DNA of 64,000 nt from assembly GCA_947258375.1 (NCBI GenBank), contig CAMYIJ010000011.1, positions 1 through 64,000 on the forward strand, given 5' to 3'. Below the pieces are notes generated by a model. It was not told the origin of the DNA. It saw only the letters and a list, made by a program, of their open reading frames with translations, and did no database searches. This document shows, piece after piece, positions 1 to 9,121 of the stretch. The first letter of the stretch is position 1; every line of letters starts with the position of its first letter. The position numbers and the translations under genes were made by a program. Source of the stretch: an uncultured Acidimicrobiaceae bacterium (lineage in GTDB: Bacteria > Actinomycetota > Acidimicrobiia > Spongiisociales > UBA5794).

Positions 1-657
1 GACGGCCACTGGTTCAACGTGATCGGCATCCTCGACCCCCTTCCGCTCAACCCCGATCTCGATCGAGCCGCGTTCATCGGATACCCGGTTGCTGAGAAGC
101 TCTACGACACGAAAGCGAACGCGTCGACTATCTACCTGCGGACCCATCCCGATCAGGTTGAAGGAGTCCGCGCTCTCCTGGCTAGGACCGCCAACCCCGA
201 AGCGCCCAACGAGGTGAGTGTCTCCCGTCCGTCCGATGCCCTCGAGGCCAAGGCCGCCGTTGACACCAACCTCACTCGGCTCCTGCTCGGCCTCGGGGCG
301 GTGGCGCTCATTGTGGGCGGAGTCGGTATTGCCAACGTCATGGTCATATCGGTGCTGGAGAGGCGCTCCGAGATCGGGGTGCGCCGGGCGCTCGGCGCCA
401 AGCGCAGCCATATTGCCGGTCAGTTCCTCACCGAGAGCGTCCTCCTGTCGATGATGGGCGGAGTCACGGGAGTGGCCCTCGGAGCGGCAGTGACGCGCGC
501 CTACGCCACGCGGCAAGGGTGGCTGGTCGATGTGCCGATCGAAGCTCTAGTCGCCGGCGTCGGCGCCGCGCTCGTGGTCGGCGCTCTGGCCGGCCTCTAC
601 CCGGCCATCCGGGCAGCGCGCATGGATCCCGCAGAGGCCGTCTACCCGGCAGGGTGA
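1..657 (+). CDS. ABC transporter permease, MacB/FtsX type (5' end outside the window)
   Basis: The reading frame is open from the first base, so the N-terminus lies to the left of the window and only about the last 218 residues are seen. This part has the end of a periplasmic MacB-like core domain, then the FtsX-type transmembrane domain. It contains the family signature 'ISVLERRSEIGVRRALGA', several hydrophobic segments, and the typical tail 'GLYPAIRAARMDPAEA'. Such permeases work with a separate ATPase in export of peptides, lipoproteins or drugs, or in signalling. The ATPase would be expected upstream, outside the window. The substrate cannot be inferred. The gene converges on the next one with a 22-bp gap. 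Confidence 0.9.
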   Translation, partial: DGHWFNVIGILDPLPLNPDLDRAAFIGYPVAEKLYDTKANASTIYLRTHPDQVEGVRALLARTANPEAPNEVSVSRPSDALEAKAAVDTNLTRLLLGLGAVALIVGGVGIANVMVISVLERRSEIGVRRALGAKRSHIAGQFLTESVLLSMMGGVTGVALGAAVTRAYATRQGWLVDVPIEALVAGVGAALVVGALAGLYPAIRAARMDPAEAVYPAG

Positions 658-679
658 ACAGCCTCCTGCGCGCCGACCA

Positions 680-3600
680 CTACTCGAGGTCTGTGCACAC
701 ACCGGGCTCGTTGCCGTCGAGCGCCTCCACCAAGGCCGCTCGGGAAACATACGGCGCCAGCCACTCGCATATCTGCGAGGGATCGGAGCCGTCGTAGGCG
801 ACCACAGCCGAACCGTCGGCGCTCACCGACGTGATCCAGTCGCCATCCGGGCTGAAGGCGACAGCCCAGATGTCCTTTGTCTGCCGCCGCCAGGTGGCCA
901 GCTGAGACTGCGACTCGATGTCCCACAATCGGATTGTGAGATCCTGACTGCCGCTGGCGAGAATCCGGTTGTCCGGCGAGATCGCCAGGGCACGAATGCC
1001 GGCGACGTGGCCTTCGAACGTCGCGATCACCTCGTAATCGCTCGCATCGCGCAGAATCACCGTGCCGTCGCCCGATGATGTGGCCATCAGTGATCCGTCA
1101 GGACTGAAGACGACCCTGCGCACCTCATCGCCGTGGCCCGGAACGTCGGCAATGAATTCACCCGTCTGCACATCCCACAGTTGTGTCAGGCCCTCGCCGC
1201 CTGCCACCGCCAGGACGCCGTCCGGCGACACGCTCAGTTGGCGCGTGTTGCCCGGATGGGCCGGAATCGATCTCACGATCCTACGACTCGCCACGTCATA
1301 GATAGTTGCTACGTCACTAAAAGCGCCGGCGGCGATCAATGTGCCGTCCGGAGAGAATGCCAGGCCGCGCACGCGATCCGGCACCGGGAATTCATCGATC
1401 AAGGTGGCGGCGTTCGCATCCCAGAGCTGCACCTTGAAATCCTCGGTTTCCAGGCCGGTGGCGACGATCTGACCGTCCGGGCTGATCGCCACATCACGAA
1501 CCCAGCCCCCGGTCATCAACCGGTGGACCTGGCTGCCGTCCCGGATGTCCCAGATTCCGGCCGTCGTATCGGAGCTACCGGTCACGACACGAGTTCCATC
1601 AGGATGAAACGCCACGGCGAGAACCCGCTTCTGGGGTGCATCGGCATCCCCCTCGCTGTGCCCGTCGATGAAAGTCACACCATCGCTCGAGCGCGTGTCC
1701 CAAAGCTGGATGGTTCCGTCTTGCCCGGCCGTTGCAACGAGCTCACCTGTCCGATCGAACGTGACGTCATGAATCGCCCCGTCGTGGCCCCGCATCACAG
1801 CTAATGGTGCCCGCGAATCCAGGTCCCAGAGAACGGCCGTTCCATCGAGTAGGCCGGTCACCATCCGGGTCCCCGTAGGATCGATGTCCAGGCTCCACAG
1901 CCCACTGCTGTGGGGGAATCGATCCTCAGGCAGCGCTCCGGCAGCGGGATGGACTGCAACCACGATGCCGTCGTCACCAGCCGAGTAGACAACGCTGCCG
2001 TCCGGTGCGTAGGCAAGATCGGTGCCCGGGAGGGTATGAGCCTGGTCCGCCCGGAGTTCCTCACCGGTCGCCACATCCCAGAAGCGCACCATTCCGTCGT
2101 CGCCCAGAGTGGCGAGCTGCGAACCATCCGGAGAGAACCGCACCGACCAGACAATCACTCTCGAGTCCGGCAAGATCTCGGACTGCCTCTCACTCGCCGC
2201 GGTGTCGAGCACCCAAAGCGCCTCGCCGGTGTCCAGGTCCCAAATCCGGGCCGTTCCGTCTCTGCTGCCGCTCGCAATGAGGTTGCGGCCCTCGTGAACA
2301 TCCACGGCCCAGACCTGGTGTTCGTGACCCTCGAGGAGAAGTAGCTGTTCACCGCTAGCGAGATCCCGGACGCCCACCGTGTTGTCGAGGCTGGCGGTGA
2401 CGACGCGGCCATCGGTCGTTACCGCCGTTTCCCGCAAGGATTGCTCGTGCCAGTCCCTGTGATCGACACCTCGCTCCCGCGTCGCGGCATCCCACTCCTG
2501 AACGCCACGCAACCCGTCGTTGGCGCCCAAGAGCTGCGTGCCGTCGGAGGTGTAGGCGACGGACCAGACCGCACCCTCAAAACCGCGAAGCGTCGCCACG
2601 CGCAGCCCGCGGCGCCCGGTGAACGCGTTCAACGCGGTCAGCACCGCGCCCTCTGTCTTGGGAGTCCCGTCAGCTTCGGCTGCCTCGAGGGCAATGGCAA
2701 GCGCCAACCCCGGATCTCGATCCGTGAGCGCTCGGGCCGAATCCGCAAGGGCAGCCGCAGTGGCGCTTCTCGCATCGTTCCGACCGCGTACTGCGACAAC
2801 GGCAGCGACGGCCAGCAACCCGGACAGGGCAGCCAGCCCGATAATGGCAAGGCGACGCCACAGCCTGCGTCGCGAGCGAGCGTTGCGACTTTCGGTCACA
2901 AAGCTCAGAACAGGCGGTTTCGTGATTCCATCTGCCTGATCGAGGCGACTTCCGCGAAGCAAGAGCGACTTGTCCCGGCCGGCCGCCTCCCACTCATCCG
3001 CGAGTTCCTCGATGCGGCGCGCCGTTCTGACTTGCTCCCGGCCGTCATCGATCCATCGCCGAAGTGTGGGCCATTCGGACAACAACGCCTCATGAGCCAC
3101 CTCGACCGTGGCGCTCCTGGTCGTCGGGTCACGGTCGAACGAAAGCAGTCGAGCCTCGCCAAAACGATCGATCACCTCGACCGCCGCGCCCGATGCTCCG
3201 AGGCTCGCCAGGGCCGACCTGTGAACTCGTCGGCGCGAGTCATCAGTGCCCTCTCCGAGCTCGACGAGTTCCAGAAACACTTTGGGCGCAACCGCTCGAG
3301 CCGGGTCACTGAGGGTATCGAGAACGGCGTCGGCGCGTTGGCCCAAAGCGCCGGACATGCCGCCGATTGCCTGATAATCCTCAACGGTCATCGTGTCGCC
3401 ACCGCGTTCGAACAGCTCAGTGAGGGCGTACTGGACCAGTGGCAGGCTGCCGGGCTGGCCGTTGGCGTCTCCCAGAATCTCACCGACCAGCCCCGGCTCG
3501 AGAGATACCCCGGCGTGATCCGAGGGACTTGTAATCGCCTCCTCCAGCGAGGAACTCGTCAACGGGAGCACGGTTTCCGTCCGGGTGCGCATCAATTCGC

Positions 3601-5785
3601 CGAGCTCGTTGTGGAGCAGCGGACGATCGAAGTAGTCGGCGCGCAGCGTCGCCATCACCCGCAGTTGGCTTCGCGGATGGGTGACGCTCGCTACGAGTGC
3701 TGTAACAAAACGGCTTCGATCGGGCTCGGAAGTCATCGAAAAAAGCTCCTCGAACTGGTCGATCATAAGGAAGAGCTCCCAGCCCTCTCCGGGTAGCGAC
3801 CGCCGTATCGCCTCGTGGATGCCGAGCTCATCGTTGCTGAGGCGCGCTGCCAGGTCCTCCGGCGTCCCAACTGTGACGGCTCGCAGAGCTGTTTCGAGCT
3901 CGTGGTAGGGGTTGGCTCCCGGCTGCATTTCCGCGAATAGCCACCGGTCGGAGCCCGGAACGGCTCCGGCGCGCAGGGCCGGAATGACCCCGGCTCGCGC
4001 CACACTCGACTTGCCGCTCCCGCTCGGGCCTACGAGGACCAGAAAGCGGCTCCCTTCTGACATCTCGGCAAATCGTGCCACCAGCCTGTCGATCAACATG
4101 TCGCGGCCGTAGAAGTCAGCGGCATCCGTTCCCTGGAACGCGGCGAGTCCTTTGTAGGGATTGCGCCGAACCGGCGCCGGAGATGTCGCGGTCACGCCGA
4201 GGGCGCTGTGAAGCTCGCCCAGGAAGGCCTCGATATTGATATACCGATCATTGGGATCTGGCGCTGCAGCGGCCTCCAACACTGCATCTACTTTGGCCGG
4301 CAGCTCCGCAACGAGGGCGCTCGCCGAGGGAAATGGTTCATCCAGACGACGCTCGACTGTTCGCTCCGGGGTTTCTGCCGTGAACGGGTGCGTCGACGTC
4401 AGGATCTCAAACGCGACCAATGCGAACTGATAGATGTCGGTCCAGGGCCCGACGCGTCCACCCGTCAGCTGCTCCGGAGCTGCATGTGCCGGAGAAAGCG
4501 GCCCGCGAGCCCCCCCGGAGAGCCCGGATGCCTCGACCAGGCGCGCGGCACCAAAGCCGCCAAGGAAAGGGGTGCCATCGTCATCGAGGAGCACGTTGGC
4601 CGGCCTGACGTCACGATGGAGAACACCCAACCGGTGGGCATAGATCAGCGCCGACCCGATGCGATCGAGCAGGGCGATCGCCTCGGGGAGCGACCATCGC
4701 CGGCGCTGCAACGCAGTCTCGAGATCACCACCGCGCAGCCACCGCGTGACGAGATACGCACTACCGGGCTCTCGCCAGTAGTCGTACAAAGGAACAATGT
4801 GATCATGTTGCAGCGCTGCGATCCGCTCCGCCCCTGATTCGAATCGTTGGACGAAGTCCGACTTGTCGGCATGCTCCGGGCCAATGATCTTGATGGCGAC
4901 CTCACGTCCCGATGTCGGCTTGTATGCGCGATGGACCTCTCCAACCCGGTCCTTCCGAACCAGGCCGCGGAGCTCATAGCCGCGGACGGCGCGGCTCACT
5001 CCGAGTGTCTTCGATTCAACCCGGGCGTCGAGCGTGCGATCATGCTCGAGGATCCGTTGCTCGAGTGCCACGATGGATGGCCCGGGATCCGCACCGAGGT
5101 CCTCAATCAGCCGGGTTCGCAGCATCTGGTACGCCCGCAGGGCCTCAGCCTGGCGACCGGATCGGTAGAGCGCCAGCATCCACATCTCCGTGAGCCGCTC
5201 GCGGAACGGGTGCTCGACTACAAGGGCTTCGAGCTCGGCAGCGAGTTCGAAGTGGTGACCGAGCGCCAGCTCGACATCGATGCGGTCTTCAACTGCGGCC
5301 AACCGCAACTCGTCGAGGCGCAGCGCGGTGGAGTGAGCGAACTCCTCGTACTGGAATTCGGCAAAGGCGCGGCCCCGCCACATCGCCAAGGCAGTGGCAA
5401 GCAGTTCGGCACTAGCAGCCGGATCCGAAGTGGCGAGTTCGCGAGCGGACTCGACAGCGACCTCAAAGCGGCTCGCGTCAACAGTGTCGGGAACGACCTC
5501 GAGGGAGTAGCCGGGCGACCTCGTGACCAGCGGATGGCCGGTGCGGTGCGGGTCGAGCACATCGCGCAGTTTCGAGACATGGAATCGGAGGGTTTTGACA
5601 CCGGCCTCTGGAGGATTGTCCTGCCAGAGATACTCGATGAGGCGCTCCGTTGAGACTGCCTCGTTGGCATGTATCAAGAGAACCGCCAACAGGGCGCGCT
5701 GTTTGGTCGACTCGAGTGGGATGATCACCCCGTCTCGCATTACCTCCAGGGTGCCGAGAACACGGTATTCCATACCAGCGAACAT
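680..5785 (-). CDS. AfsR-like giant regulator: BTAD, degenerate Ser/Thr kinase, STAND ATPase, WD40 repeats
   Basis: About 1,701 residues. Order seen: an OmpR-type DNA-binding plus bacterial transcriptional activation (BTAD) domain (about 5-255); a protein-kinase fold (about 270-530); a nSTAND-type P-loop ATPase starting near 'NPYKGLAAF' with Walker A 'GPSGSGKSS'; one transmembrane helix near residue 1000; then about 14 WD40 repeats, enough for two seven-bladed propellers. The kinase keeps 'VAIK' and an HRD loop ('HRDVRPANVLL'), but the Mg-binding DFG reads GFG and the Gly-rich loop is eroded, so it looks like a pseudokinase. SARP/AfsR proteins switch on metabolic gene clusters; STAND-WD40 proteins are signal-activated ATPase switches. 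The target genes are unknown. Start chosen at ATG 5785, because a TAGGTT -10 box ends 5 nt upstream; TTG 5791 and ATG 5773 are alternatives. Confidence 0.88.
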   Translation of the reverse strand: MFAGMEYRVLGTLEVMRDGVIIPLESTKQRALLAVLLIHANEAVSTERLIEYLWQDNPPEAGVKTLRFHVSKLRDVLDPHRTGHPLVTRSPGYSLEVVPDTVDASRFEVAVESARELATSDPAASAELLATALAMWRGRAFAEFQYEEFAHSTALRLDELRLAAVEDRIDVELALGHHFELAAELEALVVEHPFRERLTEMWMLALYRSGRQAEALRAYQMLRTRLIEDLGADPGPSIVALEQRILEHDRTLDARVESKTLGVSRAVRGYELRGLVRKDRVGEVHRAYKPTSGREVAIKIIGPEHADKSDFVQRFESGAERIAALQHDHIVPLYDYWREPGSAYLVTRWLRGGDLETALQRRRWSLPEAIALLDRIGSALIYAHRLGVLHRDVRPANVLLDDDGTPFLGGFGAARLVEASGLSGGARGPLSPAHAAPEQLTGGRVGPWTDIYQFALVAFEILTSTHPFTAETPERTVERRLDEPFPSASALVAELPAKVDAVLEAAAAPDPNDRYINIEAFLGELHSALGVTATSPAPVRRNPYKGLAAFQGTDAADFYGRDMLIDRLVARFAEMSEGSRFLVLVGPSGSGKSSVARAGVIPALRAGAVPGSDRWLFAEMQPGANPYHELETALRAVTVGTPEDLAARLSNDELGIHEAIRRSLPGEGWELFLMIDQFEELFSMTSEPDRSRFVTALVASVTHPRSQLRVMATLRADYFDRPLLHNELGELMRTRTETVLPLTSSSLEEAITSPSDHAGVSLEPGLVGEILGDANGQPGSLPLVQYALTELFERGGDTMTVEDYQAIGGMSGALGQRADAVLDTLSDPARAVAPKVFLELVELGEGTDDSRRRVHRSALASLGASGAAVEVIDRFGEARLLSFDRDPTTRSATVEVAHEALLSEWPTLRRWIDDGREQVRTARRIEELADEWEAAGRDKSLLLRGSRLDQADGITKPPVLSFVTESRNARSRRRLWRRLAIIGLAALSGLLAVAAVVAVRGRNDARSATAAALADSARALTDRDPGLALAIALEAAEADGTPKTEGAVLTALNAFTGRRGLRVATLRGFEGAVWSVAYTSDGTQLLGANDGLRGVQEWDAATRERGVDHRDWHEQSLRETAVTTDGRVVTASLDNTVGVRDLASGEQLLLLEGHEHQVWAVDVHEGRNLIASGSRDGTARIWDLDTGEALWVLDTAASERQSEILPDSRVIVWSVRFSPDGSQLATLGDDGMVRFWDVATGEELRADQAHTLPGTDLAYAPDGSVVYSAGDDGIVVAVHPAAGALPEDRFPHSSGLWSLDIDPTGTRMVTGLLDGTAVLWDLDSRAPLAVMRGHDGAIHDVTFDRTGELVATAGQDGTIQLWDTRSSDGVTFIDGHSEGDADAPQKRVLAVAFHPDGTRVVTGSSDTTAGIWDIRDGSQVHRLMTGGWVRDVAISPDGQIVATGLETEDFKVQLWDANAATLIDEFPVPDRVRGLAFSPDGTLIAAGAFSDVATIYDVASRRIVRSIPAHPGNTRQLSVSPDGVLAVAGGEGLTQLWDVQTGEFIADVPGHGDEVRRVVFSPDGSLMATSSGDGTVILRDASDYEVIATFEGHVAGIRALAISPDNRILASGSQDLTIRLWDIESQSQLATWRRQTKDIWAVAFSPDGDWITSVSADGSAVVAYDGSDPSQICEWLAPYVSRAALVEALDGNEPGVCTDLE

Positions 5786-5790
5786 ACTCA

Positions 5791-5796
5791 AACCTA
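5791..5796 (-). promoter_or_regulatory. -10 box TAGGTT of the BTAD/STAND/WD40 gene
   Basis: On the minus strand TAGGTT ends 5 nt before ATG 5785, the arrangement expected for a leaderless transcript. No convincing -35 was identified. Confidence 0.4.
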
Positions 5797-6207
5797 ACCT
5801 CCGCTGCCCGATCGACGTTGAGCCGCTCCGCGGAAGACGCCGTCATCCGCCCCAAATTCAGTGAGCTCGCATTGATTGCGCCTAACTGGAGCTGAGCATG
5901 CCAGAACCGGGATAGCGCCCGATTAGATGACGCGCCGAATGCACAGCAACGGAGGTGAGGTGGGCCGCGATGCGGATCTAGAGGGCGAGCGAGCCCTTCA
6001 AGAAGCTCGCTCGCCCCCTCCCCCCATAAGAGGCCAACCCCGAAGGAGCATTGACCAGATCCACCATCATTATCTTTGATGGTGATTAGTCACCGGTTAG
6101 GCCTGCCGGAAAACGGCGAGTGTGGGGGCATCCCAAGGGCGAGCTATCCCGAAACTAACCTCGCTCCTCAGCCATCGGATCGGCCACTTCCTTTGCGTAC
6201 GGCCGAT
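5797..6207. other. Intergenic stretch without a gene; contains a strong hairpin
   Basis: About 410 bp with no convincing coding sequence. The only clear structure is an inverted repeat at 5983-6016 with perfect 12-bp arms (GGGCGAGCGAGC and its complement) and a 10-nt loop. It lies about 190 bp downstream of the glyA-like stop codon on that gene's strand. Without a T-tract it may be a factor-dependent terminator or an RNA 3'-end stabiliser. A short AT-rich inverted repeat is visible near 6061-6086. Confidence 0.5.
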
Positions 6208-7482
6208 TCACCTGTATATCGGGTAGCGGGCCACCAGGTCCGCCACAGCGCTGCGCGCCCGCCCGACAGCGACCTCTGCATCCCCCGACGCCATCGCCAA
6301 GAGCACATCCGCCACCAGGTTCCCGATCAGAGCGAAGTCGGCCTCTCCCAACCCGCGCGCAGTGCCGGCTGAAGCGCCGAAGCGGAGTCCCGACGTGACC
6401 TGCGGCGGCTCGGTGTCTCCAGGCACGCCGTTCTTGTTGGCCGTCAGGTGCGCCGCCTCGAGGACGTCCGACGCGGCGACTCCGGTCACGCCGAGCGGCC
6501 GCAGGTCGACGAGCAGCAACGGCGTGTCGGTGCCGCCCGTGAGCACCGCGATGCCTCGCTCGACAAGAGCCGCCGCCATCGCTCGGGCATTAGCGAGCAC
6601 GGCATGGGCATAGTCACGGAACTCCGGCTGCAAAGCCTCGAGGAGGCACACGGCCTTAGCGGCAACGGCGTTGAGGATGACTGAACCCTGCACACCGGGG
6701 AAGACCGCTGCGTCGAGGCGACGGGCAAGGTCCGCTCGGGCGGCCAGGATCAACCCGCCCCGGACCCCCCGCAGGTTCTTGTACGTGGTCGCCGTGACGA
6801 CGTCGGCATACGGAAGTGGATCTGGATGGACGCCGCCGGCGACGAGTCCCGCCCAATGTGCCATGTCGACGAGGAGTGCCGCCCCGACCGCATCGGCTGC
6901 GTCACGAAACGCGGCGAAGTCGACCGCGCGGGGATACGCAGAGCCGCCCGCGATGATCAGCTTCGGCCGGGACTCTTCCGCACTTCTTCGCATCTCTTCG
7001 TAGTCGAGGAACCCCGCCTCGTCGACGCCGTAGTGCACAATGTTGAGCCACTTGCCCGAGATGTTGGCGCCGGCGCCGTGGCTCAGGTGGCCGCCGGCTG
7101 CCAGATCCATCGAGAGCACAGAGTCGCCGGGCCGGAGAAAGGCCAGGAAGACCGCCAGATTGGCTTGCGACCCAGAGTGGGGCTGGACATTGGCGTAGCC
7201 GGCCCCAAACAGCTCCTTGGCGCGTTCGATTGCGAGCGTCTCGACCCGATCGGCGTGTTCGGCACCGCCGTAGTAGCGGGCCCCCGGGTAACCCTCAACG
7301 GTCTTGTTGACCATCGGCGAGCCCAGCGCCTCCAGCGTTGCCCGGCTCACCAAGTTCTCCGATGCGATCAGTTCGACGCCGTCGCGCTGGCGCTCGGTCT
7401 CGGCGAAGAGGGCGGCCGCGATGTCGGGATCGGTGGCGGCGAGGGTCCCCGTGAAGTACTCGGCCGATGGCGTGTAGCTCAT
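6208..7482 (-). CDS. Serine hydroxymethyltransferase-like PLP enzyme, divergent
   Basis: 424 residues, normal SHMT length. SHMT interconverts serine and glycine with tetrahydrofolate. Hallmarks kept: 'ELIASEN', 'GYPGARYYGG', 'NVQPHSGSQAN', 'VDMAHWAGLVAGG', the PLP lysine (about K235) and the carboxylate-binding Arg in 'TSGLRFG'. Several near-invariant positions differ. The His just before the PLP lysine is Tyr ('TTYKNLRG' for the usual TTHKTLRGPR), the loop 'FPGGQGGP' reads 'FPGVQGSV', and the region after the substrate Arg is altered. This suggests a paralogue with a different aldol or alpha-methylserine-type specificity rather than the housekeeping enzyme, but that is inference. ATG 7482 is preferred over GTG 7506 because TAGCGT lies 8 nt upstream. 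It is the last gene of a minus-strand run after the OsmC gene. Confidence 0.85.
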   Translation of the reverse strand: MSYTPSAEYFTGTLAATDPDIAAALFAETERQRDGVELIASENLVSRATLEALGSPMVNKTVEGYPGARYYGGAEHADRVETLAIERAKELFGAGYANVQPHSGSQANLAVFLAFLRPGDSVLSMDLAAGGHLSHGAGANISGKWLNIVHYGVDEAGFLDYEEMRRSAEESRPKLIIAGGSAYPRAVDFAAFRDAADAVGAALLVDMAHWAGLVAGGVHPDPLPYADVVTATTYKNLRGVRGGLILAARADLARRLDAAVFPGVQGSVILNAVAAKAVCLLEALQPEFRDYAHAVLANARAMAAALVERGIAVLTGGTDTPLLLVDLRPLGVTGVAASDVLEAAHLTANKNGVPGDTEPPQVTSGLRFGASAGTARGLGEADFALIGNLVADVLLAMASGDAEVAVGRARSAVADLVARYPIYR

Positions 7483-7490
7483 TTGCGGCG

Positions 7491-7496
7491 ACGCTA
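7491..7496 (-). promoter_or_regulatory. Possible -10 box TAGCGT of the glyA-like gene
   Basis: TAGCGT on the minus strand ends 8 nt before ATG 7482 and resembles the other leaderless promoters in this window, though the spacing is slightly long. Confidence 0.3.
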
Positions 7497-7540
7497 CCAG
7501 CGACACGAAAGCGGCGCGGCAGGCCGTTGGCCTCGAAGGG

Positions 7541-8002
7541 TCACACCGCGGTGGCGCTCGATTCGCGTACTTCGACCAATGGCTCGAGCACGATCTCTGA
7601 CGAAACGGAGCGGCTGATCAGGCACGCCGACTCTGCCTTCTGGAGCAGGCGAAGCGTGCGCTCGACCTTGGACTCGTCGCCGATCACGACCCGGGGGCGC
7701 AGGGTGACCTTGTCGAAGGAGTAGCGTCGGTCCTCTCCGCGCTGCAGGTGGCCACTTGATTCATCGGCGTAGTCGAGGACTTCGAGACCCGAGGCCTCGG
7801 CGACAGCGCGGAAGGTCGTCATCAGGCAAACGGAGAGTGCCGCAACGAAGAGGTGCTCGGGGCTCCAGACGCCGGCAGGGCCACCGAACTCGGGCGGCGA
7901 AGCGACCTCGATAGAGGGAAGGCCGTCGCCGGATGCGCCGAGCACACCCGTCTTGACGCCGGTGTTCTTCACCTCGACCTCGTAGTCATGTGATTCGATC
8001 AA
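7541..8002 (-). CDS. OsmC-family peroxiredoxin-like protein
   Basis: 153 residues, full OsmC/Ohr length. These dimeric proteins reduce organic hydroperoxides, or act on sulfur compounds, with two cysteines. Both are visible: one in 'ALSVCLMTTF' and one in 'AESACLISRSV', at the usual central-helix positions. The start is TTG 8002 with an AAAGGA ribosome binding site. It lies 73 bp downstream of three rhodanese genes on the same strand, which hints that it belongs with the persulfide block and may act on oxidised sulfur species rather than lipid peroxides. That role is inference. Confidence 0.85.
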   Translation of the reverse strand: MIESHDYEVEVKNTGVKTGVLGASGDGLPSIEVASPPEFGGPAGVWSPEHLFVAALSVCLMTTFRAVAEASGLEVLDYADESSGHLQRGEDRRYSFDKVTLRPRVVIGDESKVERTLRLLQKAESACLISRSVSSEIVLEPLVEVRESSATAV

Positions 8003-8075
8003 CTTGTTTCCTTTCCGTCAATCCTTTTCACGGGAAGGCCGGTAGCACGACGGCCATGACCTGATACCTGGGCGG

Positions 8076-8483
8076 CTAGCGCTCTGTGGGCAGGCCGGCG
8101 TGTGCCCAACTGACGATGCCGCCGTCGAGGTCATACAAATCGGCGAAGCCGAGGTCCTGCATGATCGTTATGGCGTTGGCCGACCGCCTGCCCGTGCGGC
8201 AGTAGACGAATACGGGGGCATTCTCGTCGAGATCACTCACCGCATCCTCGAAGCCGGGGCCCTCCACATTGATGTTGATGGCGCCCGCCAGATGGCTCTC
8301 GGCGAACTCCTCAGGCGTACGGACATCCAGTACGACCAGTCCGGCGGGGGGCTCGGCCAGCAGCACATGGGCTTCGCCCGCCGAGACGAGCTCGGTAGCG
8401 GCGGTGTCGCCACCGCAAGCCGACAGAAGCAGTGCTCCGCCGAGAACAAACGCAGCCAGCAGTCGAGTGCGGGACCGATTCAT
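8076..8483 (-). CDS. Rhodanese-domain lipoprotein
   Basis: 135 residues. An N-terminal signal with a lipobox ('GGALLLSACGG', Cys about 23) predicts a lipid-anchored extracytoplasmic protein. The rest is one rhodanese domain with 'VVLDVRTPEEF' and an active-site loop 'CRTGRRSANA' that keeps the sulfur-carrying Cys. It is the third gene of a rhodanese trio, and its ATG overlaps the stop of the preceding rhodanese by 4 bp (ATGA), so translation is probably coupled. Having one rhodanese outside the membrane and two inside suggests sulfane-sulfur handling on both faces. Confidence 0.88.
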   Translation of the reverse strand: MNRSRTRLLAAFVLGGALLLSACGGDTAATELVSAGEAHVLLAEPPAGLVVLDVRTPEEFAESHLAGAININVEGPGFEDAVSDLDENAPVFVYCRTGRRSANAITIMQDLGFADLYDLDGGIVSWAHAGLPTER

Positions 8484-8809
8484 CTTCTTGACCCTCCTCG
8501 GGTTGTTGGAAGTTGGTGATGTTGCCAGCTGTTCAATCCGCCGCGAACGTTCTTGGCATCGATGCCGGCCCGCCGCAACCTGGCAGCAGTCCGACCGGAC
8601 CTGCTACCGGATCGACAGATTACGAGCACCGTGTCGCCCTCGAGACGAGCCATCTGCCGATCGAGCTTCTGGGGTGGCATGTGGGTGGCTCCCACTGCGC
8701 GCCCCTGCTTCCACTCCGCGGCTGTGCGGACGTCGATGAGTTTTGCTCCGTTATCCAGAGCGGCTGCGGCTTCGGTCGCCGACAGGCTGTTGCGATTGAA
8801 CCAGCTCAT
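8480..8809 (-). CDS. Rhodanese-domain sulfurtransferase (middle gene of trio)
   Basis: 109 residues, a single cytoplasmic rhodanese domain with 'KLIDVRTAAEW' and the loop 'ICRSGSRSGRT' containing the catalytic Cys. I start it at ATG 8809 (MSWFNRN...), which overlaps the stop of the upstream rhodanese by 4 bp. A longer open frame to 9013 would run inside that neighbour and is rejected. It probably transfers sulfane sulfur between low-molecular-weight persulfides and acceptors under control of the CstR-like regulator. Confidence 0.87.
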   Translation of the reverse strand: MSWFNRNSLSATEAAAALDNGAKLIDVRTAAEWKQGRAVGATHMPPQKLDRQMARLEGDTVLVICRSGSRSGRTAARLRRAGIDAKNVRGGLNSWQHHQLPTTRGGSRR

Positions 8810-9117
8810 GCCAGTCCCAGGACCGCCATGCCGCCCACCATGTTGCCGACCCTGGCGAAGCCGGCGCCGGCGAGCGCCTGCGAAACACTGGCGCTGCGGC
8901 TGCCCGTCCGGCACACAACCAGGATCGGCGTGTGCGGATCGAGCGACTGCCAATCCTGTGCGATCGTGCTCATCGCCATCTTCTGAGCGCCGGGAAGAAT
9001 GCCCATGGCCCATTCCATGGGCTCACGAACGTCGAGTACAACTGCGTTGTGCTCGTTGCGCCATTGCATCCACTGGTTGGCCGGAACTTGTTCAACAGTG
9101 TTCGTCAAGGATTGCAT
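8806..9117 (-). CDS. Rhodanese-domain sulfurtransferase (first gene of trio)
   Basis: 103 residues, a single rhodanese domain with 'AVVLDVREPMEW' and 'VCRTGSRSASV' as the Cys-containing active-site loop. It opens the three-gene rhodanese operon (9117 to 8076), in which each gene overlaps the next by ATGA. Upstream are a two-copy direct repeat and a perfect CsoR/CstR-type operator at 9179-9196. Regulation by persulfide through the upstream CstR-like protein is therefore likely. Confidence 0.87.
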   Translation of the reverse strand: MQSLTNTVEQVPANQWMQWRNEHNAVVLDVREPMEWAMGILPGAQKMAMSTIAQDWQSLDPHTPILVVCRTGSRSASVSQALAGAGFARVGNMVGGMAVLGLA

Positions 9118-9121
9118 TTCA

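Noticed and set aside
6076..6372. A 98-residue plus-strand frame before and inside the glyA-like gene
   Set aside because: It overlaps the SHMT C-terminus antisense and resembles no family.
8810..9013. N-terminal extension of the middle rhodanese
   Set aside because: The extension lies wholly inside the upstream rhodanese in another frame, has unlike composition, and the ATGA overlap gives a natural start at 8809.
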